This document shows positions 16,581-24,522 of a stretch of 64,000 nucleotides of DNA, one piece after another. Below the pieces are notes generated by a model. The model was not told where the DNA came from and did no database searches. It saw only the letters and a program-made list of their open reading frames with translations. Both the position numbers and the translations under genes were made by a program. The stretch comes from Comamonadaceae bacterium (GTDB lineage: Bacteria > Pseudomonadota > Gammaproteobacteria > Burkholderiales > Burkholderiaceae_C). Position 1 is the first letter of the stretch. Each line of letters begins with the position of its first letter. The stretch lies in contig JAACZV010000015.1 in assembly GCA_009996515.1 (NCBI GenBank), positions 1 through 64,000 on the forward strand, given 5' to 3'.

Positions 16581-19001
16581 GTGAACGCCCAATCCCATCC
16601 CCTGCGCCCCCTGGTGGCCTGCCTGCTGCCGCTGCTGCTGGCGGCCTGCGGCGGCGCCGAATCGCCCACCGCCAAGGCGGCGGCCACCGAAACCCTGTCG
16701 CGCGCCGCGTCTGTGGACGTCAGCGCCAAGCACCCCGACCACCATGAGTTCGAGGCCGAGCTGCAGGTGCCCTTCGTCGGCAGCGGCGCCAGCGGCGCGC
16801 GCCGCTTCAGCGTGGCGATGAACTACCTGGGCGCGCCGGACGGCGAGCAGTTCGCCTACCGGCTGGAGCTGGTGGCGCCCGACGGCCGCGTCGTGCAGAC
16901 CTACAGCGGCATCGCCCGCTATGCCGGCAAGCCGGTGCTGCTGAACTTCGACTGGGCGGGCCGCGGCGAGAAGTCGTCGCTGGCCGATGGCGTCTACGAG
17001 GCGCGCCTCACGGCCTTCGCCGCGGCCGCCGATGCGATCGCCAAGGGTGACAGCGACGACGCCCGCGTGCAGTCGCTGGCCGGCGCCGACGACCACGAGC
17101 CTCACGTCCAGTCCTTCAAGTTCGTGCTGGGCGCGCCGCCGGTGGCCAAGATGCCGGCCTACCGCGCGATGGCGCTGGGCGGCCAGCTGGGCCAGGGCGA
17201 GGAGCCGCGCGCCAAGGCCCAGGCGGCCGCCGCCATCGCCAGCTGGCCCTACACGGTGTACTACGGCTCGCTGCACGGCCAGACCAACGACTCCGACGGC
17301 GGTGGCGACCTGGCCACCTGCAACTCCTCGCAGGCGGCCCAGAGCGGCAAGTATGGCCCGGACACGGCCTTCCCCTATGCCAAGAGCAAGGGGCTGGACT
17401 TCTTCGCCAACACCGACCACAACCACTACTTCGACGGCAGCTCGGGCCTGGGCAGCATCCCGGCCGCGACGGCCAAGAACCGCTTCACCGCCGGGCTGAC
17501 CATCGCCGGCAACTACACCGCGGCCAACCCCGGCTTCCTGGCCATGTACGGCATGGAATGGGGCGTCATCAGCAACGGCGGCCACCTGAACATCTTCAAC
17601 AGCGACGAGCTGTACTCCTGGGAGTACGACCCCAGCAACCAGCTCTACGGCCACCGCTTCGTCGCCAAGAACGACTATGCGACGCTGTACTCGGTGATGC
17701 GCGCGGCCGGCCAGGTGGGCCAGTTCAACCACCCCGACACCTCGGGCCAGTTCATCATCAACGGCACCGACTTCGGCTACACCGCCGACGGCGACGAGGT
17801 CATGGTGCTGGCGGAGATCTCCAACACCAGCGCCTTCTCCAACAAGGACGACGAGAGCCAGCAGCCCGGCTCCGGCTACGAGACGGCGTTCCGCAAGATC
17901 CTGGAGCGCGGCTTCCACGTGGCGCCCGCCACCAACCAGGACAACCACTGCGCCAACTGGGGCTCGGCCTACACCAACCGCACGGCCGTGCTCATCCCCA
18001 ACGGCACGCCGCTGACCAAGGCCAGCTTCGTCGACGCGCTGCGCGCCCGCCGCGTGTTCGCCACGCATGACAAGAACTCGCAGCTGGTGTTCAGCGCCAA
18101 CGGCGCCATCATGGGCTCGCGCATCAACAACACGGGCGTGCTGAACCTGAGCGTGGGCTTCGCGAACACGGCCGGCAAGACCGCGTCGCTGGTGGAGATC
18201 TGGCAGGGCGTGCCGGGCCGCAACGGCACGATGACGCTGCTGTCCAACAGCGCCACCTACAGCCACACGCCCAGCGACGGCCCGCATGTCTACTACGCCA
18301 AGCTGACGCAGAGCGACGGCAAGATCCTGTGGTCGGCGCCGATCTGGGTCAACCAGGGCCTGGCGGACAACGGCGACACCACGCCGCCCACCGTCAGCGC
18401 CAGCCAGACCGGCAACAGCGGCAACATCACGCTGTCGGCCACGGCCAGCGACAACATCGGCGTGACCAAGGTCGAGTTCTGGGTCGACGGCGCGCTCAAG
18501 GGCACGGCCACCACGGCGCCCTACAGCCTGACGCTGGATTCGCGCTCGCTGCCCAACGGCACGCACAGCCTGGTGGCCAAGGCCTTCGACGCCGCCGGCA
18601 ACAGCGCCTCGTCCGCGCCGGTCAGCTTCGACATCCTGAACGCCGGCGCCTCCGGCAGCGAGACCGAGCCCAACAACAGCATCGCCACCGCGAACGCGCT
18701 GGGCACCGCGACGACGATCACCGGCTTCATCAGCAGCGCCACCGACAAGGACTACTTCAAGCTCGACCTGCCGGCCGGCAAGAAGATCCGCGTCGACATG
18801 ACCGGCCCCAGCGGCGTGGACTACGACCTCTACCTGGTCACGTCCACCGGCGCCGGCCTGGCCTCGTCCGAGGGCAGCACGGCCTCCGAGTCGCTGACCT
18901 ACACGAACGGCACGACCGCCCGCACCGTCTACATCAAGGTGCAGAGCTATGGCGGCTTCAGCACGACGGCCGGCTACACGCTGACGATCAGCTATCCCTG
19001 A
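16581..19001 (+). CDS. Lipoprotein with PHP-type metallohydrolase, Ig-like and PPC domains
   Basis: 806 residues from a GTG start with a GAGGA box 4 nt upstream. The lipobox is in PLLLAACGG (Cys near residue 18). Domains: an N-terminal beta domain (about 40-200); a PHP/CehA-like metallohydrolase region (about 230-580) with YYGSLHGQTNDSDG, FFANTDHNHYF, GQFNHPD and FATHDK supplying metal-ligand-type His/Asp; an Ig-like domain (TPPTVSASQTG to about 690); and a C-terminal PPC domain (TEPNNSIATANAL). PPC domains are usually found on secreted peptidases. The catalytic target here is unknown, with a phosphoester or carbamate substrate by family analogy. Confidence 0.8.
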   Translation: MNAQSHPLRPLVACLLPLLLAACGGAESPTAKAAATETLSRAASVDVSAKHPDHHEFEAELQVPFVGSGASGARRFSVAMNYLGAPDGEQFAYRLELVAPDGRVVQTYSGIARYAGKPVLLNFDWAGRGEKSSLADGVYEARLTAFAAAADAIAKGDSDDARVQSLAGADDHEPHVQSFKFVLGAPPVAKMPAYRAMALGGQLGQGEEPRAKAQAAAAIASWPYTVYYGSLHGQTNDSDGGGDLATCNSSQAAQSGKYGPDTAFPYAKSKGLDFFANTDHNHYFDGSSGLGSIPAATAKNRFTAGLTIAGNYTAANPGFLAMYGMEWGVISNGGHLNIFNSDELYSWEYDPSNQLYGHRFVAKNDYATLYSVMRAAGQVGQFNHPDTSGQFIINGTDFGYTADGDEVMVLAEISNTSAFSNKDDESQQPGSGYETAFRKILERGFHVAPATNQDNHCANWGSAYTNRTAVLIPNGTPLTKASFVDALRARRVFATHDKNSQLVFSANGAIMGSRINNTGVLNLSVGFANTAGKTASLVEIWQGVPGRNGTMTLLSNSATYSHTPSDGPHVYYAKLTQSDGKILWSAPIWVNQGLADNGDTTPPTVSASQTGNSGNITLSATASDNIGVTKVEFWVDGALKGTATTAPYSLTLDSRSLPNGTHSLVAKAFDAAGNSASSAPVSFDILNAGASGSETEPNNSIATANALGTATTITGFISSATDKDYFKLDLPAGKKIRVDMTGPSGVDYDLYLVTSTGAGLASSEGSTASESLTYTNGTTARTVYIKVQSYGGFSTTAGYTLTISYP

Positions 19002-19009
19002 GCGTCGCC

Positions 19010-19043
19010 CCGGCGGCCCGCCTCCCCGCAGGCGCGCCGCCGG
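19010..19043. terminator. Hairpin between convergent genes
   Basis: CCGGCGGC at 19010 pairs with GCCGCCGG ending at 19043. An inner GCCT/AGGC extends the stem to about 13 pairs with one mismatch and a 6-nt loop. It lies 9 nt after the lipoprotein stop and 9 nt before the stop of the facing gene. There is no T-run, so it is a possible bidirectional terminator or 3'-end stabiliser rather than a classical one. Confidence 0.45.
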
Positions 19044-19051
19044 CCGGCTCC

Positions 19052-19936
19052 TCAGCGCGGCGCGCTGGCGGGAGCCACGGCCTTGGGCTGGGTCACGTAG
19101 ACGCTGGACTTGCCGCGCACCGAGGTGTAGGCCGACCGCTCGGCGAGGTCCAGCAGCTTGCCCGACATCACCCGCAGCGGGATCTGGTCGCCCACGTCGA
19201 CGGCGGTGGAGTTCGGGTCGGCGTACTTCACGTTGTCCAGCTGGCGCTTGCGCGCCAGCACCTCCAGCGTGCGCGCATCCAGCGTGACGCGCTGGAAGTA
19301 CATATAGGCGGCGATATAGGTGGAGGACCGGACGTGCTGGCCCGTGTTGGGGTCCACGATCTTGTAGTCGGACTCGTCCTCGGGGGCGGCGTCGGCCGCC
19401 ACCGGAGCGTCGACGTCGCCCCAGTCCGGCGAGACCGCGCCCTTGGACAGCGGCTGCACGTAGAAGCCCACGCCCGCGAGCTTGCGGCCCAGGCCGCCCA
19501 CGCTCTCGAAGAAATAGCTGGGCAGGATGGCCTCGATGCGGTCCCAGCCGGCGCGCGCCGGCATCGTCCTCAGATGTTCCTTGAGCGCCGCCAGCACCAG
19601 GGCCTCGCGCTCCTTGCCCTGCGCGTTGGCCAGCTGGCGCTGCACCTCGGCGGGCGCCGTCCAGGCCAGCAGCACGCGCTGGGCCTGCGGCTCCTCCTCT
19701 TCGATGGCCTGGTCCAGCCCCTTCAGCACCGCCAGGTTCAGCGCCTGGCCGTTGATGGCAATGCTCTTGCGCATGAAGGGTTCGCGGTGGCTGCCGGTGC
19801 GCTCGCGCTGGCGCACGACGTCCACCTGATCGCCCACCGCGGCGAGCAGGGCCACCGTGGGCGGCTTCGCCGGGGCCTGGGCCCAGGCGGTGCCGCCGGC
19901 AATGGCCGCGGCGAGGATGCAGGCCAGGTTCTTCAA
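19052..19936 (-). CDS. Hypothetical exported protein
   Basis: 294 residues from a TTG at 19936 with an AAAGG box 7 nt upstream. A GTG at 19966 would add 10 residues. The N-terminus (KNLACILAAAIAGGTAWAQA) is a signal peptide. The body contains VALLAAVGDQVDVVRQRE, YFFESVGGLGRKLAGVGFYVQPL and ADPNSTAVDVGDQIP, with no membrane helix. No family recognised. It follows the ketosynthase gene on the same strand after about 83 nt, so it may be the last gene of that operon, but nothing in the protein ties it to acyl chemistry. Confidence 0.72.
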   Translation of the reverse strand: MKNLACILAAAIAGGTAWAQAPAKPPTVALLAAVGDQVDVVRQRERTGSHREPFMRKSIAINGQALNLAVLKGLDQAIEEEEPQAQRVLLAWTAPAEVQRQLANAQGKEREALVLAALKEHLRTMPARAGWDRIEAILPSYFFESVGGLGRKLAGVGFYVQPLSKGAVSPDWGDVDAPVAADAAPEDESDYKIVDPNTGQHVRSSTYIAAYMYFQRVTLDARTLEVLARKRQLDNVKYADPNSTAVDVGDQIPLRVMSGKLLDLAERSAYTSVRGKSSVYVTQPKAVAPASAPR

Positions 19937-20019
19937 GCGCAGACCTTTCAACGCGGTGGAAGTCACCGGTATCGAGGCATTATGTGACGCCGACCGGCCT
20001 TGCCGGCCGGTGCAAGCCC

Positions 20020-21243
20020 TCAGCCCGCCGTGCCGACGATCAGCGCGACATTGCTGCCGCCGAAGGCGAAGGAATTGGACATCGCCGCACGCAGCGTGGC
20101 GGCACGCGCCTCGCCGGTGATGATGTCGGCCTGCTCGATCAGCGCGCTGCTGCGCACATGGGCGCTGGGCGGCAGCAGCTGCCGGCGCAGCGCCTGTACC
20201 GTGGCCACCAGCTCCAGCGCGCCGCCGGCGCCGATCAGGTGGCCGTGCAAGGCCTTGGTGGCCGACACCGGCACGGCGCGCCGGCCGAAGACGGCCGTGA
20301 TGGACTCCGCCTCGACGGCGTCGCCGACCTCCGTGGCCGTGCCATGGGCGTTGATGTAGCCGATGTCGGCGGGCTGCAGGCCGGCGTCGCGCAGCGCGGC
20401 GGCCATGGCGCGGGCCTGGCCGGCGGCATCGGGCCGCGACAGGTGCACCGCGTCCACGCTGTGCCCGTAGCCGGCCAGCCGGGCCAGCGGCGTGGCGCCG
20501 CGCGCCCGGGCATGGGCCTCGGTTTCCAGCACCAGGGCCGCGGCCCCCTCGCCCAGCACCAGGCCTTTGCGCGCGTCGTCGAAGGGGCGGCAGCTCTGCT
20601 CGGGCTGCTCGGCGTCCAGCGGCGCCATGACGCCCATGGCCTGCCAGCCCAGCGCGCTGCCCACGTGCAGCATGGCCTCGGAGCCGCCGACGAGGGCCAG
20701 GTCGGCGCGGCCATTGCGCAGCAGCCACAGCGCCTCGCCGATGGCCTGGGCCGACGACGCGCAGGCGTTGGACACGGCCAGCTGGGCCGCGCGCAACTGG
20801 TGGCGCATGGCGAGATGCGAGGCGGCCGAGTTGGCCATCACGCGCACCACCGTGTAGGGATGCACCCGCGGCGGCCGCGCCGTGAACATCTGCTCATAGG
20901 ACGCCTCCAGGGACGCCGAGCCGCCCAGCCCGGTGCCCCAGGCCACCGCGGCACGGTCGGGCTCGGCCGCCGTCGCCGGCAGGCCGGCCTGGGCCCAGGC
21001 CTCGGCGGCGGCCTCGAGCGCCATCAGGCTGTGGCGGTCGTAGAGGTTGCGCTGGGCCGGCGGCAGCCCGGGCGCCAGCGCGGCCGTCACGGCGGCGGCC
21101 GCGAAAGGCTTGAGGCCGTGCACCTCGCTGCCGGCCTGCGCCGTCACGCCGGAACGGCCGGACAGCAGCGCCTCCGCCAGCGCCTGGGCGCCGCTGCCCA
21201 GCGCGCTGACGGCGCCCAGGCCCGTGATCCAGACCTGGGGCAT
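20020..21243 (-). CDS. Beta-ketoacyl-ACP synthase (KAS I/II-like)
   Basis: 407 residues of a condensing enzyme with all catalytic residues visible: Cys161 in VSNACASSAQ, His300 in NAHGTATEVGD, Lys330 and His335 in SATKALHGHLIGAGG. It condenses acyl groups with malonyl-ACP. Its ATG overlaps the stop of the dedicated ACP gene (TGATG). Together with the Cys-type hydrolase it forms a compact operon, away from any fabD/fabG genes. This suggests a specialised acyl product rather than housekeeping fatty-acid synthesis. That role is inferred from context. Confidence 0.9.
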   Translation of the reverse strand: MPQVWITGLGAVSALGSGAQALAEALLSGRSGVTAQAGSEVHGLKPFAAAAVTAALAPGLPPAQRNLYDRHSLMALEAAAEAWAQAGLPATAAEPDRAAVAWGTGLGGSASLEASYEQMFTARPPRVHPYTVVRVMANSAASHLAMRHQLRAAQLAVSNACASSAQAIGEALWLLRNGRADLALVGGSEAMLHVGSALGWQAMGVMAPLDAEQPEQSCRPFDDARKGLVLGEGAAALVLETEAHARARGATPLARLAGYGHSVDAVHLSRPDAAGQARAMAAALRDAGLQPADIGYINAHGTATEVGDAVEAESITAVFGRRAVPVSATKALHGHLIGAGGALELVATVQALRRQLLPPSAHVRSSALIEQADIITGEARAATLRAAMSNSFAFGGSNVALIVGTAG

Positions 21244-21506
21244 CAGGCGGCCGCGGCGAGCGGCGGGGCCTTGGCCGCCAGCAGTTCGTCGACCAGGGCC
21301 GCGAGACCGGCCAGCGTCGGGTTTTGCAGCGCGCGGTCGTGCTCGATGTTGACGTGGAAATGGTCCTCGACGGTGAACATGAAGTCCACCAGGCCCAGGG
21401 AGTCCAGGCCCAGTTCGGCGAAAGGCGTCTCGACCTTGTCGTTCAGCGCTTCGGCGCCGAGTTCGCGCTGGGCGAGGGTGCAGAGTTCATCAAGCGTGCT
21501 GCTCAT
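21243..21506 (-). CDS. Acyl carrier protein
   Basis: 87 residues. The phosphopantetheine attachment Ser36 is in ELGLDSLGLVDFMF, and the acidic helix II/III follows (VEDHFHVNIEHD). It has a longer, Ala-rich C-terminus (LLAAKAPPLAAAA) than housekeeping AcpP, consistent with a specialised carrier. The chosen start MSSTLDEL lies 14 nt inside the end of the hydrolase gene. A start nine codons further upstream (21533) is possible. The stop overlaps the ketosynthase start. Confidence 0.9.
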   Translation of the reverse strand: MSSTLDELCTLAQRELGAEALNDKVETPFAELGLDSLGLVDFMFTVEDHFHVNIEHDRALQNPTLAGLAALVDELLAAKAPPLAAAA

Positions 21507-22329
21507 GGCGGGTTCCGGTGGTGAGGGGGACAAGCAGGGCCAGCGGATGCCGGCTCAGCAGGAAGTCGCGCACCGTGCGGGCCACGGCGACGCGTTCGTT
21601 GTCCAGCGTCAGCATGTGATAGCTGTCGTGGAACCAATGCACCTCGGGCGGGCTGCCGAGGCGGCGCTGCAGTTCACGCACGCTGCGCGGGCCGGCCACG
21701 TCGTCCTCGCTGGCATGCAGCACGACGGCCGGCGCGGCCAGGCGGCCCAGCCGGGCGCGCACATGGCGGATCAGCCGCGAGGCCTCGTACAGCGACGCGG
21801 CCGACAGCCGCGCGGCGCCGACGGCCGAGACATGGTCCGACGCCATGGCCTGGGCCACCCAGGCGCGCAGGCGCTCGTTCTTCAGGCCGAACGGCGCGGT
21901 CTCCTTGAAGCTCATGCGGCGGCGCAGCCCGGGCAGATAGGCCAGCGGCAGCAGACGCCGCCAGGGCGAGACGTTCCAGCCGTCGAAATGCAGCGTCGTG
22001 GAGATCAGCACCAGGGCGGCGGCCGGCCGCCGCGCGGCCAGCGCCAGCGCCAGCACGGCGCCCATGCACAGGCCGCCGACGGCGACGCGGCCATGCTCGG
22101 CGGCCAGGCGGTCGAAGCGGGCCTCGGCCTCGGCCAGCCAATGCTCGAAGGGCGGCACCGGCAGCTGCTCGCCGGTGGCGCTGCTGACGCCATACCCCGC
22201 CATGGCGGGCACATCGACGGCGTAGCCGACATCGCGCAGTGACTTGGCCACGGGCGCCAGCTCCAGGGGGTTGGCGCACAGGCCATGGAACAGCAGCACG
22301 GCGGGCCGGCGTTCTAGGGGGGATGTCAT
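21490..22329 (-). CDS. Alpha/beta hydrolase with Cys nucleophile
   Basis: 279 residues resembling the carboxylesterase/monoacylglycerol-lipase group: VLLFHGLCANPLELAP as the oxyanion region, then GGLCMGAVLAL as nucleophile elbow, HASEDDVAGP (acid, about D209) and HDSYHMLTLDNER (His238). The elbow reads G-L-C-M-G, so the expected Ser is Cys88. Cys elbows are known in PHA synthases and dienelactone hydrolases and often favour acyl transfer over plain hydrolysis. It is the first gene of a leftward operon. Its 3' end overlaps the ACP gene, so an acyl-ACP substrate is likely. Confidence 0.85.
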   Translation of the reverse strand: MTSPLERRPAVLLFHGLCANPLELAPVAKSLRDVGYAVDVPAMAGYGVSSATGEQLPVPPFEHWLAEAEARFDRLAAEHGRVAVGGLCMGAVLALALAARRPAAALVLISTTLHFDGWNVSPWRRLLPLAYLPGLRRRMSFKETAPFGLKNERLRAWVAQAMASDHVSAVGAARLSAASLYEASRLIRHVRARLGRLAAPAVVLHASEDDVAGPRSVRELQRRLGSPPEVHWFHDSYHMLTLDNERVAVARTVRDFLLSRHPLALLVPLTTGTRHEQHA

Positions 22330-22449
22330 GGGGCGGCAGTGTGCTCAGCGCTGCCGTCATGGCCTTGACGCCCGCCTTGCCGCCAGCTTTCCCGCTGCGA
22401 CAGCCCGGAGTCAGCACATCGGTCACTCTGGGGCCATACTTCAACCATC

Positions 22450-23118
22450 ATGCGCATCCTGCTCGTTGAAGACGACGAACATCTCGTCGAAACCACCGCC
22501 CGCGCGCTGCGCTCCCAGGGCTGGGTCGTGGACTGCACCGCCCGCGGCGAGCCCGTGCCGCGCTCGCTGCGCGAGGATGCCTACGACATCCTCATCCTCG
22601 ACATCGGGCTGGCCGGCATCGACGGCTTCGAGACGCTGCGCCGCGTGCGGGCCGAGGGGCTGGCCGTGCCGGTGCTGCTGCTGACCGCCCGCGACGCCGT
22701 CGAGGACCGGGTGCGCGGCCTGGAGGGCGGGGCGGACGACTACCTCGTCAAGCCCTTCGCGCTGACCGAGCTGGTCGCCCGCGCCCGCGCGCTGGTGCGG
22801 CGCAGCCAGGCGCGCACCAGCAACCAGCTGCAGCTGGCCCGCCTGCGCATCGACCAGGAGGCGCGCCGCGCCTACATCGACAACGAGCCGCTGGCGCTGT
22901 CCGCCCGCGAGTGGGACGTGCTGGGCTTCCTGATGGCGCGCGCCGGCAAGGTGGTGCCCAAGGAGCACATCGCGCTGGCCAGCAATGCCTGGGACCAGGG
23001 CGTCAGCGACAACGCCATCGAGGTCTGCCTGTCGCGGCTGCGCGCCAAGATCGAGCCGGGTGGCGTGCAGCTGCGCACCGTGCGCGGCCTGGGCTATCTG
23101 CTCGAAGAAATCGCCTGA
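22450..23118 (+). CDS. OmpR/PhoB-family response regulator
   Basis: 222 residues. The receiver domain has the acidic pocket VEDDE (D8/D9), phospho-acceptor D51 in LILDIGLAGIDGF, Lys in VKPFALTEL, and a winged-helix DNA-binding domain (about 125-220, with LSAREWDVLGFL and VCLSRLRAKI). It resembles the QseB/PmrA/TctD group. The sensor kinase gene begins 2 nt after its stop. Divergent from the hydrolase-ACP-ketosynthase operon (120 nt between starts), which it might control. I see no direct repeat that proves this. Confidence 0.92.
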   Translation: MRILLVEDDEHLVETTARALRSQGWVVDCTARGEPVPRSLREDAYDILILDIGLAGIDGFETLRRVRAEGLAVPVLLLTARDAVEDRVRGLEGGADDYLVKPFALTELVARARALVRRSQARTSNQLQLARLRIDQEARRAYIDNEPLALSAREWDVLGFLMARAGKVVPKEHIALASNAWDQGVSDNAIEVCLSRLRAKIEPGGVQLRTVRGLGYLLEEIA

Positions 23119-23120
23119 AG

Positions 23121-24497
23121 TTGGCCGCGAGCGCGCGCTCCAGCCTGCAGCGGCGGCTGTTCTGCTGGCTGATGTTGCCGCTGCTGGTGGCCCTGCCGCT
23201 GCTGGGCATGGCGCTGTACGAGCAGGTGCAGCGCAGCGCGCAGAGCTGGCTGGACGAAGGGCTGGAAGACACCGCGCTAACGCTGGCCGGGCAGATCGAC
23301 CTGCGCAGCGGCGAGCCGCGCATCGATATCAGCGCCACCATGGACCGGGCGCTGCGCTTCGACCGCCAGGACGACGTCTTCTACCTCGTGCTGTCGCCGG
23401 ACGGCGAGGTGTTGCAGGGCGATGCCGGCCTGGTCGAGGTGCAGCCGACGACGCTCACGCAGCAGGCCGGCCAGGTCTTCTATGGCGACGTCAGGCTGCG
23501 CGACCGCGAGCTGCGCCTGGTTCAGCTCGGGCGGGACTGCGGCATCGGCGCCTGCCAGGTGCTGGTGGCCGAGACGCTGCACAAGCGCGATGCGCTGCAG
23601 CAGCAGATCGCCAGCCTGGTCGCGCTCAGCGGCCTGGGCCTGGTGCTGCTGCTGGCGCTGGCCAGCTGGTGGGCCATACGCCAGGGCCTGGCGCCGCTGA
23701 CCGGCCTGAGTGCCGAGCTGGAACACCGCGACCTGCACCGCCTGACGCCGCTGGAGGCGCCGCTGCCGCGCGAGCTGGTGCCGCTGCAGGCGGCGTTCAA
23801 CCGCCTGTTCGAACGCCTGGACCGGGCCGCCGGCGCGCAGCGCGAGTTCCTCGCCGACGCCGCCCACCAGCTGCGCACGCCGCTGACCTCGCTGCAGACC
23901 GAGATCGAGCTGGCCATGCTGGAGCCTCATGACCAGCGCGTGGACCCGATGCTGGAGCGGCTGCGCCAGCGCGTCATGCGCAGCGCCCGCCTGGCCCAGC
24001 AGCTGCTGTCGCTGGCGCGCGCGGAGGACCGCAGCGTCGACGTGGGCCAGCGCATCGACCTGCGCGACATCGCGATCGAGAGCGGCCAGGACTGGGCCCA
24101 CCGCACGCTGCCCAGCGGCGTGGACCTGGGCTTCGAGCTGGACGAGGCGCCGGCCCTGGGCCATGCCTTCCTGCTGCGCGAGGCGCTGGAGAACCTCATC
24201 CACAACGCCGTCAGCTATGCCGGCACGGGCGCGCGCATCACGGTGCGCTGCGGCAGCGGCCCCACGGGCCCGTGGCTGGAGGTGGAGGACAACGGCCCCG
24301 GCATCCCGGTGGCGGAGCGCCAGGCCGCCATGCAGCGCTTCCGCCGCGTCAGCAGCGCCAGCGGCTCCGGCAGCGGCCTGGGCCTGGCCATCGCGGCCGA
24401 CATCGCGGCACGCCATGGCGGCCGGCTGGAGCTGCTGGACGCCAACGCCGGCCCGGGCCTGAGGGCGCGGCTCAGCCTGCCGCCGCTGCGGGCCTGA
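23121..24497 (+). CDS. Sensor histidine kinase (TctE/QseC-like)
   Basis: 458 residues from a TTG 2 nt after the regulator stop. Two membrane helices (about 12-32 and 165-185) flank a periplasmic sensor domain of about 130 residues. The H-box is ADAAHQLRTPLTSLQ (H249), followed by N-box ENLIHNAVSYA and G-boxes VEDNGPGIP and GSGSGLGLAIAADIA. HAMP-like linker at about 190-235. The partner is the adjacent response regulator. The start codon is uncommon and lacks a strong RBS, consistent with coupling to the upstream gene. Confidence 0.9.
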   Translation: MAASARSSLQRRLFCWLMLPLLVALPLLGMALYEQVQRSAQSWLDEGLEDTALTLAGQIDLRSGEPRIDISATMDRALRFDRQDDVFYLVLSPDGEVLQGDAGLVEVQPTTLTQQAGQVFYGDVRLRDRELRLVQLGRDCGIGACQVLVAETLHKRDALQQQIASLVALSGLGLVLLLALASWWAIRQGLAPLTGLSAELEHRDLHRLTPLEAPLPRELVPLQAAFNRLFERLDRAAGAQREFLADAAHQLRTPLTSLQTEIELAMLEPHDQRVDPMLERLRQRVMRSARLAQQLLSLARAEDRSVDVGQRIDLRDIAIESGQDWAHRTLPSGVDLGFELDEAPALGHAFLLREALENLIHNAVSYAGTGARITVRCGSGPTGPWLEVEDNGPGIPVAERQAAMQRFRRVSSASGSGSGLGLAIAADIAARHGGRLELLDANAGPGLRARLSLPPLRA

Positions 24498-24522
24498 GCG
24501 GCCCCGCCCGCCTCGGGTCGCG

